64,000 bases of DNA from Staphylococcus roterodami (GTDB taxonomy: Bacteria; Bacillota; Bacilli; Staphylococcales; Staphylococcaceae). Of this stretch, positions 54,437-64,000 are shown in pieces. The notes under the pieces are model-generated. The model saw only the letters and a list, made by a program, of their open reading frames with translations. It searched no databases and was not told where the DNA came from. The stretch spans positions 1,984,001-2,048,000 of the forward strand of contig CP092781.1 of the NCBI GenBank assembly GCA_022493055.1. The letters run 5' to 3'. The position numbers and the translations under genes were made by a program. Position 1 is the stretch's first letter; each line of letters begins with the position of its first letter.

Positions 54437-55681
54437 TTATGCTTCGAACTTTTTAAATACTAATACTGCGTTATGTCCGCCAAAGCCTAAACTATTACTC
54501 ATTGCATACGTAATATCAAGGTCTTCAGCTTCATTAGGAACAATATCCAAATCACATTCTGGGTCTGGAGTTACTGCATGGATAGTAGGTGCTACTTTGG
54601 AATCTTTAATTGATAATGCTGAGAAGATGGCTTCAATTCCACCTGTTGCACCAAGTAAATGACCAGTCATTGATTTAGTTGAGCTCACTTTTAATTGTTT
54701 AGCTGCTTCACCAAATGTATTTTTGATGGCTTTAACTTCGTTTAAATCACCAACTGGTGTACTAGTACCATGTGCATTTAAGTATTGAACATCTTTAGGT
54801 TCGATACCAGCATCATCCATTGCTGCTTGCATCGCTCTAGAACCGCCTTCACCTTCTGGAGCTGGCGCTGTAATATGGTATGCATCGCCTGTTGTTCCAT
54901 AACCAACGATTTCAGCATAAATGTTCGCACCACGTGCTTGTGCAGATTCTAATGATTCGATAACTAAAATACCTGCACCCTCACCCATGACAAAACCATC
55001 TCTACCTTCTTGGAAAGGACGACATGCTGTTTCTTTATCATCATTTGTAGATAGTGCTCTACTTGCACTAAATCCAGCTATAGCCATATGCGTAATAGGT
55101 GCTTCTGTACCACCAGTTATCATTGCATCCGCATCGCCACGTTGAATAATTTTAAAAGCTTCACCGATTGAATTTGTACCTGTAGCACATGCTGTAACTG
55201 TTGCACCATTAGGACCTTTAGCACCTAAATCGATAGATACCTGTCCAGTTGCCATATCAGGTATTAACATAGGAACGAAGAATGGACTAACACGTCTTGG
55301 TCCTTTTTCCATTAACTGCTTATGTGCAATTTCAAATGTTTCCATACCACCGATACCCGAACCAATCCAAACGCCGATTCTATCTGCAGTCTTTTCATTT
55401 ATGTCTAATTGCGCATCTTTCACAGCTTCTCTAGCTGCTACAATTGCGTATTGAGTAAATCTATCCATACGACGCGCTTCTTTTTTGTCGATGTGATCTT
55501 CAATATTAAAATCTTTTAATTCTCCTGCTAAATGTACACTATATGGTTCTGTATCGATTCGTGTTATTTTATCAATACCATTAACACCTTTCAATGCATT
55601 CTCCCATGTTGTTTTAACATCATTACCGATTGGAGAAAGGGCTCCCATACCTGTAATAACTACTCTTCTATTTTCACTCAT
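54437..55681 (-). CDS. fabF: Beta-ketoacyl-ACP synthase II
   Basis: 414 residues, thiolase-fold condensing enzyme of fatty acid elongation. Catalytic Cys in [10 protein letters not shown] near residue 163, His in [11 protein letters not shown] near 300, Lys/His in [15 protein letters not shown] near 335-340, and the C-terminal gate [14 protein letters not shown]. Target of platensimycin-type inhibitors. GGAGG lies upstream of the ATG, 11 bases after fabH, so the two form an operon under FapR. Confidence 0.97.
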   Translation of the reverse strand: MSENRRVVITGMGALSPIGNDVKTTWENALKGVNGIDKITRIDTEPYSVHLAGELKDFNIEDHIDKKEARRMDRFTQYAIVAAREAVKDAQLDINEKTADRIGVWIGSGIGGMETFEIAHKQLMEKGPRRVSPFFVPMLIPDMATGQVSIDLGAKGPNGATVTACATGTNSIGEAFKIIQRGDADAMITGGTEAPITHMAIAGFSASRALSTNDDKETACRPFQEGRDGFVMGEGAGILVIESLESAQARGANIYAEIVGYGTTGDAYHITAPAPEGEGGSRAMQAAMDDAGIEPKDVQYLNAHGTSTPVGDLNEVKAIKNTFGEAAKQLKVSSTKSMTGHLLGATGGIEAIFSALSIKDSKVAPTIHAVTPDPECDLDIVPNEAEDLDITYAMSNSLGFGGHNAVLVFKKFEA

Positions 55682-55692
55682 TCGTTATCCTC

Positions 55693-56634
55693 CTATTTTC
55701 CCCATTTGATTGTCATTGCGCCCCAAGTTAGGCCACCACCGAATCCGACTAGAACGATTGTATCATCATCTTTAAGTTTACCATTTTTTAATTCTTGATC
55801 GATACTTAAAGGTATTGATGCTGCTGACGTATTTCCATATTTATCTACTGAAACACTCATTTTATCTTTAGAAATACCTAGACGTTCTCGAGCAGATTCC
55901 ATAATTCTAATATTTGCTTGATGAGGAATAAATAAATCTATATCGTCTGAAGTTAAGTTCGCTTTTTCAACTACACGTGTTGATGCATCACCCATAATTC
56001 TGACTGCAAATTTAAATACTTCACGACCATTCATTTTTAATTTTCCAGTTTCTTTGTCTAAATATAAATGTTTTCCACCTGTTCCATCAGAACCCATTTC
56101 ATAACTAATAATACCGCGTCCTTCAGAAACTTCACCAATGATGACAGCACCTGCACCGTCTCCAAATAATACAGCTGTCGAACGGTCAGTTAAATCTGTT
56201 ATCTTAGATAGTTTATCCGCACCGACAACTAAAATATTATGATAATCTCCTGATTGTACATATTGTTTAGCTGTAATCATTGAATACATAAATCCAGAAC
56301 ATGCGGCAAGTTGGTCCATTGATGGTACTTTGCCAATGCCTAGACGTTCTTGTAACATATTTGCTACGGTTGGAAATGGCATATCTCCTGTTGCAGTTGC
56401 AACAATTATCATATCTATATCTTCGGGTTGTATACCTGCGTCTTCAATTGCTTTTACACTTGCTTCATATGCTAAGTCTGAAGTATCTTGATTGTCATCT
56501 GCCCAATGTCTTTCTTTAATTCCAGTCATTTTAGAAATCCATTCATCAGATGTTTCTAAAAATTGCTCAAAATAGGCATTGTCAATTATCTTTTCTGGTG
56601 CATATGCACCAAAACCTTTAATACCCACGTTCAT
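55693..56634 (-). CDS. fabH: Beta-ketoacyl-ACP synthase III
   Basis: 313 residues, initiates fatty acid synthesis by condensing acyl-CoA primers (branched-chain in staphylococci) with malonyl-ACP. Triad: Cys in [11 protein letters not shown] near residue 112, His in [10 protein letters not shown] near 238, Asn in [10 protein letters not shown] near 268. AAGGTG precedes the ATG. First gene of fabH-fabF, transcribed from the FapR-controlled promoter at 56661-56705. Confidence 0.97.
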   Translation of the reverse strand: MNVGIKGFGAYAPEKIIDNAYFEQFLETSDEWISKMTGIKERHWADDNQDTSDLAYEASVKAIEDAGIQPEDIDMIIVATATGDMPFPTVANMLQERLGIGKVPSMDQLAACSGFMYSMITAKQYVQSGDYHNILVVGADKLSKITDLTDRSTAVLFGDGAGAVIIGEVSEGRGIISYEMGSDGTGGKHLYLDKETGKLKMNGREVFKFAVRIMGDASTRVVEKANLTSDDIDLFIPHQANIRIMESARERLGISKDKMSVSVDKYGNTSAASIPLSIDQELKNGKLKDDDTIVLVGFGGGLTWGAMTIKWGK

Positions 56635-56660
56635 AGTTGAACACCTTCTTAATAAAATTT

Positions 56661-56705
56661 TTAATACCAGGTATTAATTTAACATAGATAGCTTTTTAAA
56701 CTCAA
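56661..56705 (-). promoter_or_regulatory. fabHF promoter with FapR operator
   Basis: Minus strand TTGAGT (56700-56705), 17 bases, TTAAAT (56677-56682), then the perfect palindrome-like TTAATACCTGGTATTAA (56661-56677) over the start point. This is the FapR box (consensus like TTAGTACCTGGTACTAA). Malonyl-CoA would relieve repression. Confidence 0.85.
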
Positions 56706-56910
56706 GTCAGAGGCTGAAATATTGCGCATTTAATAAAGTTTTAATCATTTGAAAAACTACTAGTCTTCAATTACAGCAACATCTCGTAATATCACTTTTT
56801 ATTCCTGCTCTTTATTTTTAAAATTTTAAAATGTGTGAGATGTTACTATACAAATTTATATGTTTCACTTAAAATAATACTATAGATTAATAAAGTGGAG
56901 GTAGAATGAC

Positions 56911-57096
56911 ATGAAACACCTCGTAACATTCTTTTGGGCATTATTATTAATGCAAATGGTTAACTTTGTACTTAATAGCCTAATAGGTGGAAATAGCCTT
57001 AATGTAGTAAACCCAATCATTATGGCTGTATTATTCACAATATTTACAGCTGTTTTTGCAGCTGTTATTAAACCGCCAAAAGATTCATCACAATAA
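56911..57096 (+). CDS. DUF2929 small membrane protein (YjzD-like)
   Basis: 61 residues, two transmembrane helices (about 4-26 and 32-53) and a polar tail KPPKDSSQ. DUF2929/YjzD proteins lie next to fabH-fabF across Bacillales, as here. GGAGG lies ten bases before the ATG. Divergent from fabHF, so the 276-bp intergenic region drives both. Function unknown; the conserved linkage suggests a tie to membrane lipid synthesis. Confidence 0.85.
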   Translation: MKHLVTFFWALLLMQMVNFVLNSLIGGNSLNVVNPIIMAVLFTIFTAVFAAVIKPPKDSSQ

Positions 57097-57135
57097 CTAA
57101 ATAGTATAAGAGCGTTTTGTCTTTCTTATCATTTT

Positions 57136-57166
57136 AACCACCTTTATGAAGGTGGTTTTATTTTTT
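57136..57166 (+). terminator. Terminator of DUF2929 gene
   Basis: AACCACCTT pairs with AAGGTGGTT around ATG, followed by T-rich sequence on the plus strand. Confidence 0.9.
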
Positions 57167-57206
57167 GAAAATCATAGGTCTATGTGAATCATTGATTAAA
57201 TATAAT

Positions 57207-57262
57207 TAAAAAAGCCTTAACACATAGTCAACATTCCTTTTGAACTAAGTATCAAGGCTTTA
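57207..57262 (-). terminator. Terminator of the EapH-type gene
   Basis: Minus strand AAAGCCTTGA and TTAAGGCTTTTTT enclose a long partly paired loop and end in a T-run. Confidence 0.7.
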
Positions 57263-57320
57263 ATAATATTTTTAATGTTATAAATCAAGCAACTTAAAGG
57301 TTTATTACTATCAAAATGAG

Positions 57321-57755
57321 TTACTTAGTTTTAACATTAATGTCAATTTGCTTAATCGAACTTGCATCGAATAGATTTGCTGGATAACTATCTTTCTTTA
57401 AATCTACTTCTTTCTTACTTCCATCTTTCCAAGTAATTGTATAAACAGCAGATTTAGCATTTCTAATATTTTTAGGTGAAACACCACGTTCATCATTTAA
57501 TGCTGCTTTAACTTTATTACCAAGATCTAAGTATGATAATTGACTATTTTTTTTGAACTTAAAATGTGACTGAATGAAAGCAATCGTGCCATCAACAGTA
57601 ATTGTATATGGTACATTATCAAAATCTTCAACTTTTTGTGTTGCAGGTTGATTATCTTTTTGTGCTGCAGATACCTCGTTACTTGCCACGGCTACTCCGC
57701 CAGATGCTAATAAACCTATTGCCAAAGTTGCTGTCATAAATGATTTAATTTTCAT
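57321..57755 (-). CDS. EapH-type secreted single MAP-domain protein
   Basis: 144 residues: Sec signal peptide (MKIKSFMTATLAIGLLASGGVAVASNEVSA with cleavage likely after VSA), a short linker, and one MAP domain (about 48-144; VPYTITVDGTIAFIQSHFKFKK, DERGVSPKNIRNAKSAVYTITWKDGSKKEVDL). Single-domain Eap homologues of S. aureus inhibit neutrophil elastase, proteinase 3 and cathepsin G. I cannot decide between EapH1 and EapH2 from memory. AAAGGAGAG precedes the ATG. A second, broken MAP-domain gene lies at the other side of the ICE. Confidence 0.85.
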   Translation of the reverse strand: MKIKSFMTATLAIGLLASGGVAVASNEVSAAQKDNQPATQKVEDFDNVPYTITVDGTIAFIQSHFKFKKNSQLSYLDLGNKVKAALNDERGVSPKNIRNAKSAVYTITWKDGSKKEVDLKKDSYPANLFDASSIKQIDINVKTK

Positions 57756-58061
57756 ATAATCTCTCTCCTTTGTGTGTTAAAGTATCTTCCAAAATAAATA
57801 TAACACAAAAAGAATATTTTCAAAAATTATAAATGTGTAAATTGTTTGCATTATTTTTTAAAACATTTTAATTAATATGAAAATAATGGCGATTGAAATA
57901 TTCTATTTCCTAAAATACTTCTTCGTATCAATCCACATAAACTTCAATTATATGAAATTTCGATTTGTCACGTTAATCATTTAGCTAGAGAAAAAATAAA
58001 TTCATTTATAACATGGCAATAATAAAGATTAATCATCTTAATATTTTTAAGTGCACTGTTT
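57756..58061. promoter_or_regulatory. Gene-free region upstream of the EapH-type gene
   Basis: 306 AT-rich bases. A possible minus-strand promoter TTGAAA with ATATTT/TATATT about 16 bases on lies within 60 bases of the gene. The SaeR direct repeat GTTAAN6GTTAA expected for eap-type genes was not found. Nothing else recognisable. Confidence 0.4.
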
Positions 58062-58577
58062 TTATAATTTCCTACCAATTAAATTGATACTTGATTGATC
58101 GAGTTTATGTTTATTTACTTCTTTTAAAAATGCATTCAAATAGAAACCATTTTTCAAATCTAATGATTGATCTAGTGCATAGACAGTTAGTTCATATTGA
58201 TGGTCTTTATCTGGTGGTGTTGGTCCAACATAATGATTTTCAATTTCTGAAAAGTCTTCAGCTAATAAACCGCTAGTAAAACTATTTTTACCTTGTACAT
58301 AATCACCTTTTGTTCTTGATAAATCAGGTTTAATTGAAATTGAATCACCAGTGACACTTACATTAGCAACGCTCCAATGAATCCATGCAAATCCGCAAAC
58401 TGGTATTGCATCATAATCTATCAGAGACCATGCAAGATATTTAGTATCTTTTGGAAGTTCTGTTATTTCAAACGGGAATGATTTAATGGGATTGCCATTT
58501 ATTAAATCACTTATATCTGCGCCTGCCGCATATTCATATGGTATATTATTTCCTTTAAATTCTGTGTTGATTTTCAT
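58062..58577 (-). CDS. PEBP / YbhB-YbcL family protein
   Basis: 171 residues of the phosphatidylethanolamine-binding (RKIP-like) fold. Signature residues: SLIDYDAIPVCGFAWIHWSVANV (usually D-D-P ... W-H-W) and YVGPTPPDKDHQYELTVYALD (the GP.PP.G.H.Y motif, with D replacing G). Bacterial members bind small anionic ligands; function is not established. Cytosolic. Overlaps the MFS gene upstream by 23 bases, so it is the last gene of the LysR-linked cluster. Start has AAGGAGAG. Confidence 0.8.
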   Translation of the reverse strand: MKINTEFKGNNIPYEYAAGADISDLINGNPIKSFPFEITELPKDTKYLAWSLIDYDAIPVCGFAWIHWSVANVSVTGDSISIKPDLSRTKGDYVQGKNSFTSGLLAEDFSEIENHYVGPTPPDKDHQYELTVYALDQSLDLKNGFYLNAFLKEVNKHKLDQSSINLIGRKL

Positions 58578-59676
58578 GTTGATCTCTCCTTAAATAAAAT
58601 AATGTTAGTAAATATATAAACGTCAATAATGACATAAATAACATTAAATATTGAATTGTTCCAATTGAATATAGGTAACCACCAATAAGTAAAAATGCTA
58701 TATTAAAAATAAAGTACAGTGTTTCCGCGTAATTAAGTATAGTTGCTAAGTTACTACTATTTGAAAGTTCATTAATTGTCTGAGGACGAGTTAAGCCTGA
58801 AGAAATCCCTAAAAATAAAATAGCGATTGTAATTGCAATAATATTTTGGAATGTATATATTATTAAAAATATTACTAAACAAATTTCAGATAGAAATTTA
58901 TAATTCAAATATCTAGTCAAGTAGCGGGAAGAAATGTAACCCATTATTGTATAACTAGTTAATACAGATATAAATTGAACGTTATTCAGTTTTAAATCAA
59001 TATACAAATTAATTGGAATAAATCCTACAAAAAATCCTAATATTAAAGCTCTTAAAAAAGAATAATGTAATACCCAAAATTTCTCATCAGCCAATAATTT
59101 TTTTCTCTTTCTCTTAGATTCCGATTTTATATTACAATCAACGTTTTCAACCAATGTGAATAGAATAACTAAAATTGTTAAAATCGAAAATAAACCTGTC
59201 ATATAAATCGGCCATTTTATATTAATTCCATAAAGGTAACTCCCAATAATTCCTGAAATTAATAATGATAAAAACATATAACCATTAGATTTATTTTGTA
59301 TAATTTTATGATTTTTTATATTCATTTTAATAATAGAAGTATCTACTCCAGCCATTATTGAATAACTCAAGCCTAATAACAGTTGGGCTACTAATAAAAT
59401 ATAAAAATGGCTTGGATACAATAATAATATTAAGCCTATTATTTTAAATACCTCACTCACAATTAATTTGTAAGCATCTTTTATCTGATAAATTCTAAAT
59501 ATTTTCTCTTTATATAAACCGAACAAAAAAGCTGCAACTCCATATGTCGCCATTAGTATTTCTATATGCATTATAGAATAGTTTTGTGCTAAAAAATAAA
59601 TTAATAAAAATGGCAAATAGAAGTAAGCTCTTGACAAAATTCGATATAAATAAATTCCAAGTATTAATTTATTCAT
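58555..59676 (-). CDS. MFS transporter, cluster-associated
   Basis: 373 residues with about eleven to twelve hydrophobic helices and the basic loop NVDCNIKSESKRKRKKLLADEKF between halves. Major facilitator superfamily by hydropathy and by SGLTRPQTINELSN near the C-terminal half (as in multidrug/efflux members). Its ATG overlaps the remaining stop of the YrdC remnant (ATGAATAA), a translational-coupling arrangement. Probably exports or imports the product of the cluster; substrate unknown. Confidence 0.78.
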   Translation of the reverse strand: MNKLILGIYLYRILSRAYFYLPFLLIYFLAQNYSIMHIEILMATYGVAAFLFGLYKEKIFRIYQIKDAYKLIVSEVFKIIGLILLLYPSHFYILLVAQLLLGLSYSIMAGVDTSIIKMNIKNHKIIQNKSNGYMFLSLLISGIIGSYLYGINIKWPIYMTGLFSILTILVILFTLVENVDCNIKSESKRKRKKLLADEKFWVLHYSFLRALILGFFVGFIPINLYIDLKLNNVQFISVLTSYTIMGYISSRYLTRYLNYKFLSEICLVIFLIIYTFQNIIAITIAILFLGISSGLTRPQTINELSNSSNLATILNYAETLYFIFNIAFLLIGGYLYSIGTIQYLMLFMSLLTFIYLLTLFYLRRDQHENQHRI

Positions 59677-60163
59677 ATTGAATACCTGGACCTAGTTTTG
59701 CTTTTATTTCTTCGAATTTTATATCCCCTTCTCTTAAGAGTTCAATTTTATTCCCCGTCACTTTAATAATCGTACTTTAGGAAATTAGATTTCTCATTGT
59801 TTTATTTTGAACACATCCAATCGCAATACTATCTGAATTATTAAGCATGTAGTTATAATTCGTTTTATTTTTCAAAATAATATTTAATGGACCTGGCCAA
59901 AATATATTAACCAGTTTATCTACTAATTCTACATTTTTATTTTCTCCATATAATTTCCAGTCTTCTGGTTCATCAATAAATAAAGATAACGGTTTGTCTT
60001 TTGAACGCTTTTTATATTTAAATATTCTATCAATGCAAATTTTATTGTTAGGCAAGCTGCATAAATTATAATTTGTATCCGTGGGAACAATTATGGGGTA
60101 ACTATTTTGTAGTTGTAAGTATAATTTTTCAAAGCTTTCAACAGATTCATTTAAAATTTCCAT
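59669..60163 (-). pseudogene. YrdC/Sua5-domain protein with internal deletion and in-frame stop
   Basis: The N-terminal part (128 codons from AGGGAGGAG-preceded ATG at 60163) carries YrdC features: PTDTNYNLCSLPNN, KYKKRSKDKPLSLFI, and FWPGPLNIIL. It stops at 59777, but the same frame continues as STIIKVTGNKIELLREGDIKFEEI..., the classic C-terminus of YrdC domains (ST-I-D/K--G---L-R-G). The roughly 45 residues normally between, including the TSAN-type motif, are absent. So an internal deletion left a stop at the junction. YrdC enzymes make threonylcarbamoyl-AMP or carbamoylate metabolites. The product is probably inactive. Confidence 0.75.
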
Positions 60164-61290
60164 CTTTACTCCTCCCTTTTATCACCTGAAGTAAGTCTGC
60201 TGTATCTTCAGGTACAACCTCAGGTATGAATTTGTTTATGAGTTTATAAAATGATATGTTTTCCTCAATATCTTTAGGATGCACAATTGATGTAAATTTA
60301 TTTTTCAAAATTTTCTTACTCGAAATATTACTTATTGGAAATTGCACTGCTTTTGAATTTTTTAATCCTAAATCACTAGGTAATATATACTGGTACATAC
60401 TTATATTTTTATTAGTACCATCTTGATGAATGCCTGATTCATGTTTAAATATATTTTTTCCGACAACAGGTTTATTTTCAGCTAATCGAATATTAAGTAT
60501 TTTACTTATATTCATGCTAGTTTTATAAATATCTGGTAAATTCAATGAAGTCATTACTATTTGCTTTTTTGTTAAAATAGCTATTATCTCTTCAATTGAG
60601 GCATTACCTGCTCTTTCACCAATTCCTAAAAAAGTTGTCTCGATTTGCTGTGCACCATTTAAAATAGCAGCAAATGTGTTGGCAGTAGCCAATCCAAGAT
60701 CATTATGACAATGAGCAGAAAAAGTTATATTTGGATATTTTTTTACAAATTCCTTGAAAATATTTTCATATTCAAATGGAGTTGAACATCCGACAGTATC
60801 AGCAAAAGTAACTGTTCTTATTGGAAATTTTGAAATCATTTCCATATATTTACTTAATTTTTCTAATGAACACCTGGTAGCATCTTCAAAACAAATATCA
60901 ATTGCTACTTGATTTACCTTTATAATATTTAAACACTTATTAATTCGTTCATTGTAATACTCACTTGTGAAGTTAAGTTTTTCTTTTATGTGTAAATCAG
61001 ATATTGGTAAAAGTATTTTTACTGCTAGGTTATGTATTTTTAAATTTAAAATTTTATTAATTTCATTTTCATCTAGCCGAGTTAAGACTACTATTTCTTT
61101 ATCATTATTTAAAATTTCTCGGTATTGACGAATATTATATTCATCTTCAAAAGTTGTGCACATGCCAACTTCCACAGAATTTATGCTTATCTTATTTATT
61201 TCTTGTAACACTTTTTTTTGCAATAATGCTTTTACGAATATTACTTTGTTGCATACCATCCCTTATTGTATTATCTTGTACACTAATCAT
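60147..61290 (-). pseudogene. DRE-TIM metallolyase (LeuA/homocitrate-synthase-like), frameshifted at A8
   Basis: The true start is the ATG at 61290 (GGGGGTG upstream), giving VQDNTIRDGMQQSNIRKS, the metal-binding D(N/T)T(I/L)RDG(M/E)QQ motif. At the run of eight A near 61211-61218 this frame fails, while the next continues KKVLQEINKISINSVEVG and the whole TIM barrel (FADTVGCSTP, FSAHCHNDLGLATANTFAAILNGA, KPVVGKNIFKHESGIHQDG). Seven A would give a 380-residue enzyme of the 2-isopropylmalate/homocitrate/citramalate synthase class. Without the shift the remaining frame (from 61259) lacks the catalytic motif. Phase variation, slippage, decay or a sequencing error are all possible. Confidence 0.8.
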
Positions 61291-61317
61291 TAGACTTCAC
61301 CCCCTTCATAACCTTTG

Positions 61318-61343
61318 CTATAATATTAATACTAATTTTATAG
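61318..61343. promoter_or_regulatory. Candidate LysR operator in divergent region
   Basis: CTATAA and TTATAG form a dyad 14 bases apart, containing T-N11-A type spacing, in the 109-bp gap between the metallolyase-like gene and the divergent LysR gene. Position is typical of LysR autoregulatory sites. Confidence 0.5.
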
Positions 61344-61399
61344 AATAAAAATTATATATTTTCTAACGAATCATTAACTTTTTTGAAAGAGGGAAATTC

Positions 61400-62272
61400 A
61401 TGAATTTAGATTGGTATTATACATTTGTCATTTTAGCGAAAACCTTAAACTATCGATTAGCCAGTGAAGAAATTAATCTCACTATTCCTTCTATACATAA
61501 ACAAATTAAAAATTTAGAGCAAGATCTAAACGTGAAATTATTTGAAACATATAAAAATCAAATCATTCTTACTGAAGATGGACAGACATTTCTTCTCATT
61601 GCCCAGGATTTTATTAAACAATATGAAAAAGGTATCAAACATATTCAACTTAAAAAGACGATGTTTCATGCAAAATTAAATGTAGTTGTATCTTCATACG
61701 TTGCAACATTTATTATGCCTAAATTTTTAAATTTATACTTTAATGACCATCCAAATGTAGATATTTCTATTCATATTAAGAATGAAGGTATTGAAAAAGA
61801 TATTAATAATCATAAATATGATATTGGTATAAGCAGAAATCAACCAAAATTAAGGGGTGTAAAATCTGAAAAAGTTTGTGAAGGTAAAATTGTAATGGTT
61901 GTACCTAATGAAGAACATAATCATCTATTAAGTGAAAAAGCTTTATTTTCAAAATATAAAGTTATTAGTGACAATCATCCTGAATATTGGCCATCATTAA
62001 AACACAGTATTTTAAACATATACGACAAAGTACAATTTTTATCTATTAATGATGTTCATACAACGATTAAACTTATTGAAATGAATCAAGGTATATCGTT
62101 CTTGCCAATTTATATAACAAAGAACAATGATTACCAAATATCTATAATTAACACGAAAGATTTGCAACCACCTGCATCCTTCACCTACATATACAGTAAA
62201 AAAGATAGCGAAGAAATTTCGCAATTCAGTGAAGTATTTAAAAATTTCATTGCTACCGAACAATCGTTATAA
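61400..62272 (+). CDS. LysR-family transcriptional regulator
   Basis: 290 residues: N-terminal winged HTH (LDWYYTFVILAKTLNYRLASEEINLTIPSIHKQIKNLEQDLNVKLFETYKNQIILTEDG) and a substrate-binding-like effector domain (about 90-290; LNVVVSSYVATFIMPKFLN). GAGGG lies upstream of the ATG. Divergent from the metallolyase-YrdC-MFS-PEBP cluster, so it is the likely local activator, responding to a cluster metabolite. Intact, although at least two of its presumed targets are broken. Confidence 0.88.
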   Translation: MNLDWYYTFVILAKTLNYRLASEEINLTIPSIHKQIKNLEQDLNVKLFETYKNQIILTEDGQTFLLIAQDFIKQYEKGIKHIQLKKTMFHAKLNVVVSSYVATFIMPKFLNLYFNDHPNVDISIHIKNEGIEKDINNHKYDIGISRNQPKLRGVKSEKVCEGKIVMVVPNEEHNHLLSEKALFSKYKVISDNHPEYWPSLKHSILNIYDKVQFLSINDVHTTIKLIEMNQGISFLPIYITKNNDYQISIINTKDLQPPASFTYIYSKKDSEEISQFSEVFKNFIATEQSL

Positions 62273-62285
62273 ATTAAATTACACG

Positions 62286-62331
62286 TAAAAAAACCAAGAA
62301 TGCGAAATGTTATCACATTCTTGGTTTATTA
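62286..62331. terminator. Bidirectional terminator between lysR and clpB
   Basis: AAACCAAGAATG pairs with CATTCTTGGTTT, with A-run on the left and T-rich on the right; ends both converging genes. Confidence 0.88.
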
Positions 62332-64000
62332 TTAATCGTTTATTTTTTCGACATTAAAAGTTAAGTTATTTTCCCCTTCTAAATCTACTTTAATTGTAGT
62401 ACCTTCTGGGAAACCTTCTTTTATCATCATACGTGCTAATGGTGTTTCAATTTGTCGTTGTACAAAACGTTTTAATGGTCTTGCACCAAATTGTGGCTCA
62501 TAAGCTTCTTTACCTAACCATGCTTTAGCTTGATCAGAGACTTCAATTGAAATGCGTTGTTCTAACAATCTTATATTTAATTGTGTCAATATTTTATCTA
62601 CAATCATACTCATATCATTAATTGATAATGGTCTGAATAAGACAATATCATCCATACGATTCAATATTTCAGGTTTGAAATATGCATTCAAACTAGTCAT
62701 AACAGCTTTTTCAGTTGATTCAGTAATTTCACCAGTTTCTTTAACATTTTCTAATAATATTTGTGACCCAATATTACTAGTCATAATAATAATCGTATTT
62801 TTAAAATCAACACTGCGTCCTTTGGAATCAGTTAAACGACCTTCGTCTAAAATTTGCAATAATACATTAAAGACGTCAGTATGTGCTTTTTCAACTTCAT
62901 CTAATAATATAACTGAATATGGATTACGTCTTACAGCTTCTGTTAATTGTCCACCTTCATCATGTCCAACGTATCCAGGAGGTGCACCAATTAAACGTGA
63001 TACTGCATGTTTTTCCATATATTCACTCATATCAATACGAATCATATGTTTTTCAGAATCAAATAATGATGCAGCTAATGATTTAGCTAATTCTGTTTTA
63101 CCTACCCCAGTTGGACCTAGGAATAAGAAACTACCAATAGGTCTATTTGGATCTTTTATACCTGCTCTTGCTCTTACAACAGCATCTGAAACAAGATCTA
63201 CTGCTTTATCTTGTCCTACAACTCTTTTGTGCAAGATGTCACTTAAGTGAAGTAATTTTTCACGTTCAGTTTCAACTAATTTTGATACAGGTATACCTGT
63301 CCATTGACTTACAATATCTCCAATTTCTTCGTCAGTAACAACTTCACGAATCATTCGATCTGTATCTTCACCTTGTTCATCTTGGAAATTGTCTTCTAAT
63401 TCTCTAAGTTCTTTTTCTAATTGAGGAATTGTTCCATATTGTAATTCCGCAGCTTTTTCTAGATTGTTATTTGTTTGTGCATCTTCTAGCGACTGTCTAC
63501 TTTCATCTAATTGCGCACGTTTTTCTTGTAACTTAGCAATTTTCTCTTTTTCAGATTCTACGCGTGATTGAAGTGCCGCTTGTTTTTCTTTTTCATTTGC
63601 AAGCTCTTCTTGTAGTTCTTGTAATCGTTGTTTACTAGCATTATCAGATTCGTTTTTAAGGGCACTTTCTTCAATTTCAAGTTGCATTACACGTCTATTA
63701 ACTTGATCCAATTCAGTTGGGTTTGACCCCATTTCCGTACGAATTGTTGCGCATGCTTGGTCTACTAAATCAATCGCTTTATCTGGTAAAAAACGATCAG
63801 TAATATAACGATCAGATAATTCAGCTGCAGCAACTAAGGCTCTGTCTTGAATTCTTACACCATGATATACTTCATAACGTTCTTTTAAACCACGTAAAAT
63901 AGAGATTGTATCCTCTACATCAGGTTCACTTACTGCTACTTTTTGGAAACGACGTTCTAAAGCAGAATCTTTCTCAATATATTCTCTATATTCATTTAAA
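62332..64000 (-). CDS. clpB: ATP-dependent disaggregase ClpB, 5' part outside window
   Basis: The frame is open from the right edge, giving about 556 C-terminal codons of a protein normally about 870 long. Seen in order: the end of AAA-1 ([18 protein letters not shown]), the coiled-coil M domain (about 150 residues, Gln/Glu/Lys-rich), linker [16 protein letters not shown]-2 with Walker [16 protein letters not shown], Walker [12 protein letters not shown], pore loop GYVGHDEGG, and [10 protein letters not shown]. ClpB rescues aggregated proteins with DnaK and is a CtsR-regulated heat-shock gene; its promoter is not in the window. Confidence 0.96.
   Translation of the reverse strand, partial: LNEYREYIEKDSALERRFQKVAVSEPDVEDTISILRGLKERYEVYHGVRIQDRALVAAAELSDRYITDRFLPDKAIDLVDQACATIRTEMGSNPTELDQVNRRVMQLEIEESALKNESDNASKQRLQELQEELANEKEKQAALQSRVESEKEKIAKLQEKRAQLDESRQSLEDAQTNNNLEKAAELQYGTIPQLEKELRELEDNFQDEQGEDTDRMIREVVTDEEIGDIVSQWTGIPVSKLVETEREKLLHLSDILHKRVVGQDKAVDLVSDAVVRARAGIKDPNRPIGSFLFLGPTGVGKTELAKSLAASLFDSEKHMIRIDMSEYMEKHAVSRLIGAPPGYVGHDEGGQLTEAVRRNPYSVILLDEVEKAHTDVFNVLLQILDEGRLTDSKGRSVDFKNTIIIMTSNIGSQILLENVKETGEITESTEKAVMTSLNAYFKPEILNRMDDIVLFRPLSINDMSMIVDKILTQLNIRLLEQRISIEVSDQAKAWLGKEAYEPQFGARPLKRFVQRQIETPLARMMIKEGFPEGTTIKVDLEGENNLTFNVEKIND

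Noticed and set aside
62552..63250. Long plus-strand open frame of 232 codons opposite clpB
   Set aside because: It is the antisense shadow of a highly conserved ClpB coding region, low in Lys/Glu and without a ribosome site.

Overview
The window is low-GC Firmicute DNA and almost certainly comes from Staphylococcus aureus or a very close relative. The evidence is species-typical content: a pmtR-pmtABCD phenol-soluble-modulin exporter operon, MAP/Eap-domain secreted proteins, tandem opp3 and opp4 peptide transporters, the RsaE small RNA upstream of pepF, and the relQ-ppnK-mgtE-cpaA and spx/mecA/yjbH stress-regulation genes.

Layout. (1) 1-7.65 kb is a chromosomal flank: a membrane-anchored protein cut by the window edge, a thioredoxin-like gene, pmtDCBA-pmtR, a small membrane protein, a compact locus that looks like an SOS-controlled type I toxin with a convergent antisense RNA, an aminotransferase, and a decapitated single-MAP-domain gene. 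(2) 7.65-22.8 kb is an ICE6013-like integrative conjugative element of about 15.1 kb. It carries an IS30-family DDE transposase (frameshifted here) and a leftward conjugation operon: three DUF961 paralogues, relaxase/Rep, TcpC, TcpD, TcpE and VirB4-like ConE, FtsK-like coupling protein, ConG-like channel, CwlT-like hydrolase, YddI-like protein and YddJ-like lipoprotein. A GC-rich palindrome cluster is the probable oriT. (3) 22.8-41 kb is a second chromosomal flank: alsT truncated by the element, an AI-2E transporter, fabI, the relQ-ppnK-rluA-mgtE-cpaA operon, CYTH-globin-yjbH, rsaE, pepF, coiA, mecA, spx and trpS. (4) 41-57 kb holds opp4 (A-D-F-B-C) and opp3 (B-C-D-F-A), a DUF3899 gene, an apparently inserted NmrA-like reductase, fabHF under a FapR box and a yjzD-like gene. 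(5) 57-64 kb holds an eapH-type gene, a decaying metabolic cluster (PEBP, MFS, YrdC remnant, frameshifted DRE-TIM metallolyase, divergent LysR) and the 3' two thirds of clpB.

The main structural point is that the two flanks of the element do not match. In reference S. aureus chromosomes, as I recall them, pmt/map and fabI/alsT lie roughly 1 Mb apart. Here they meet across one ICE in the relative orientation expected of an inversion across the terminus, so the element looks like a recombinant hybrid of two ICE copies. An assembly misjoin at a repeated ICE is the alternative. The ICE has also cut alsT so that the apparently CodY-controlled alsT promoter reads directly into the conjugation operon.

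The other main lead is the small locus at 5.37-5.64 kb: a 32-residue hydrophobic peptide behind a near-perfect LexA box, facing a short RNA that shares its terminator. This is the layout of TisB/IstR or SprG/SprF type I modules.
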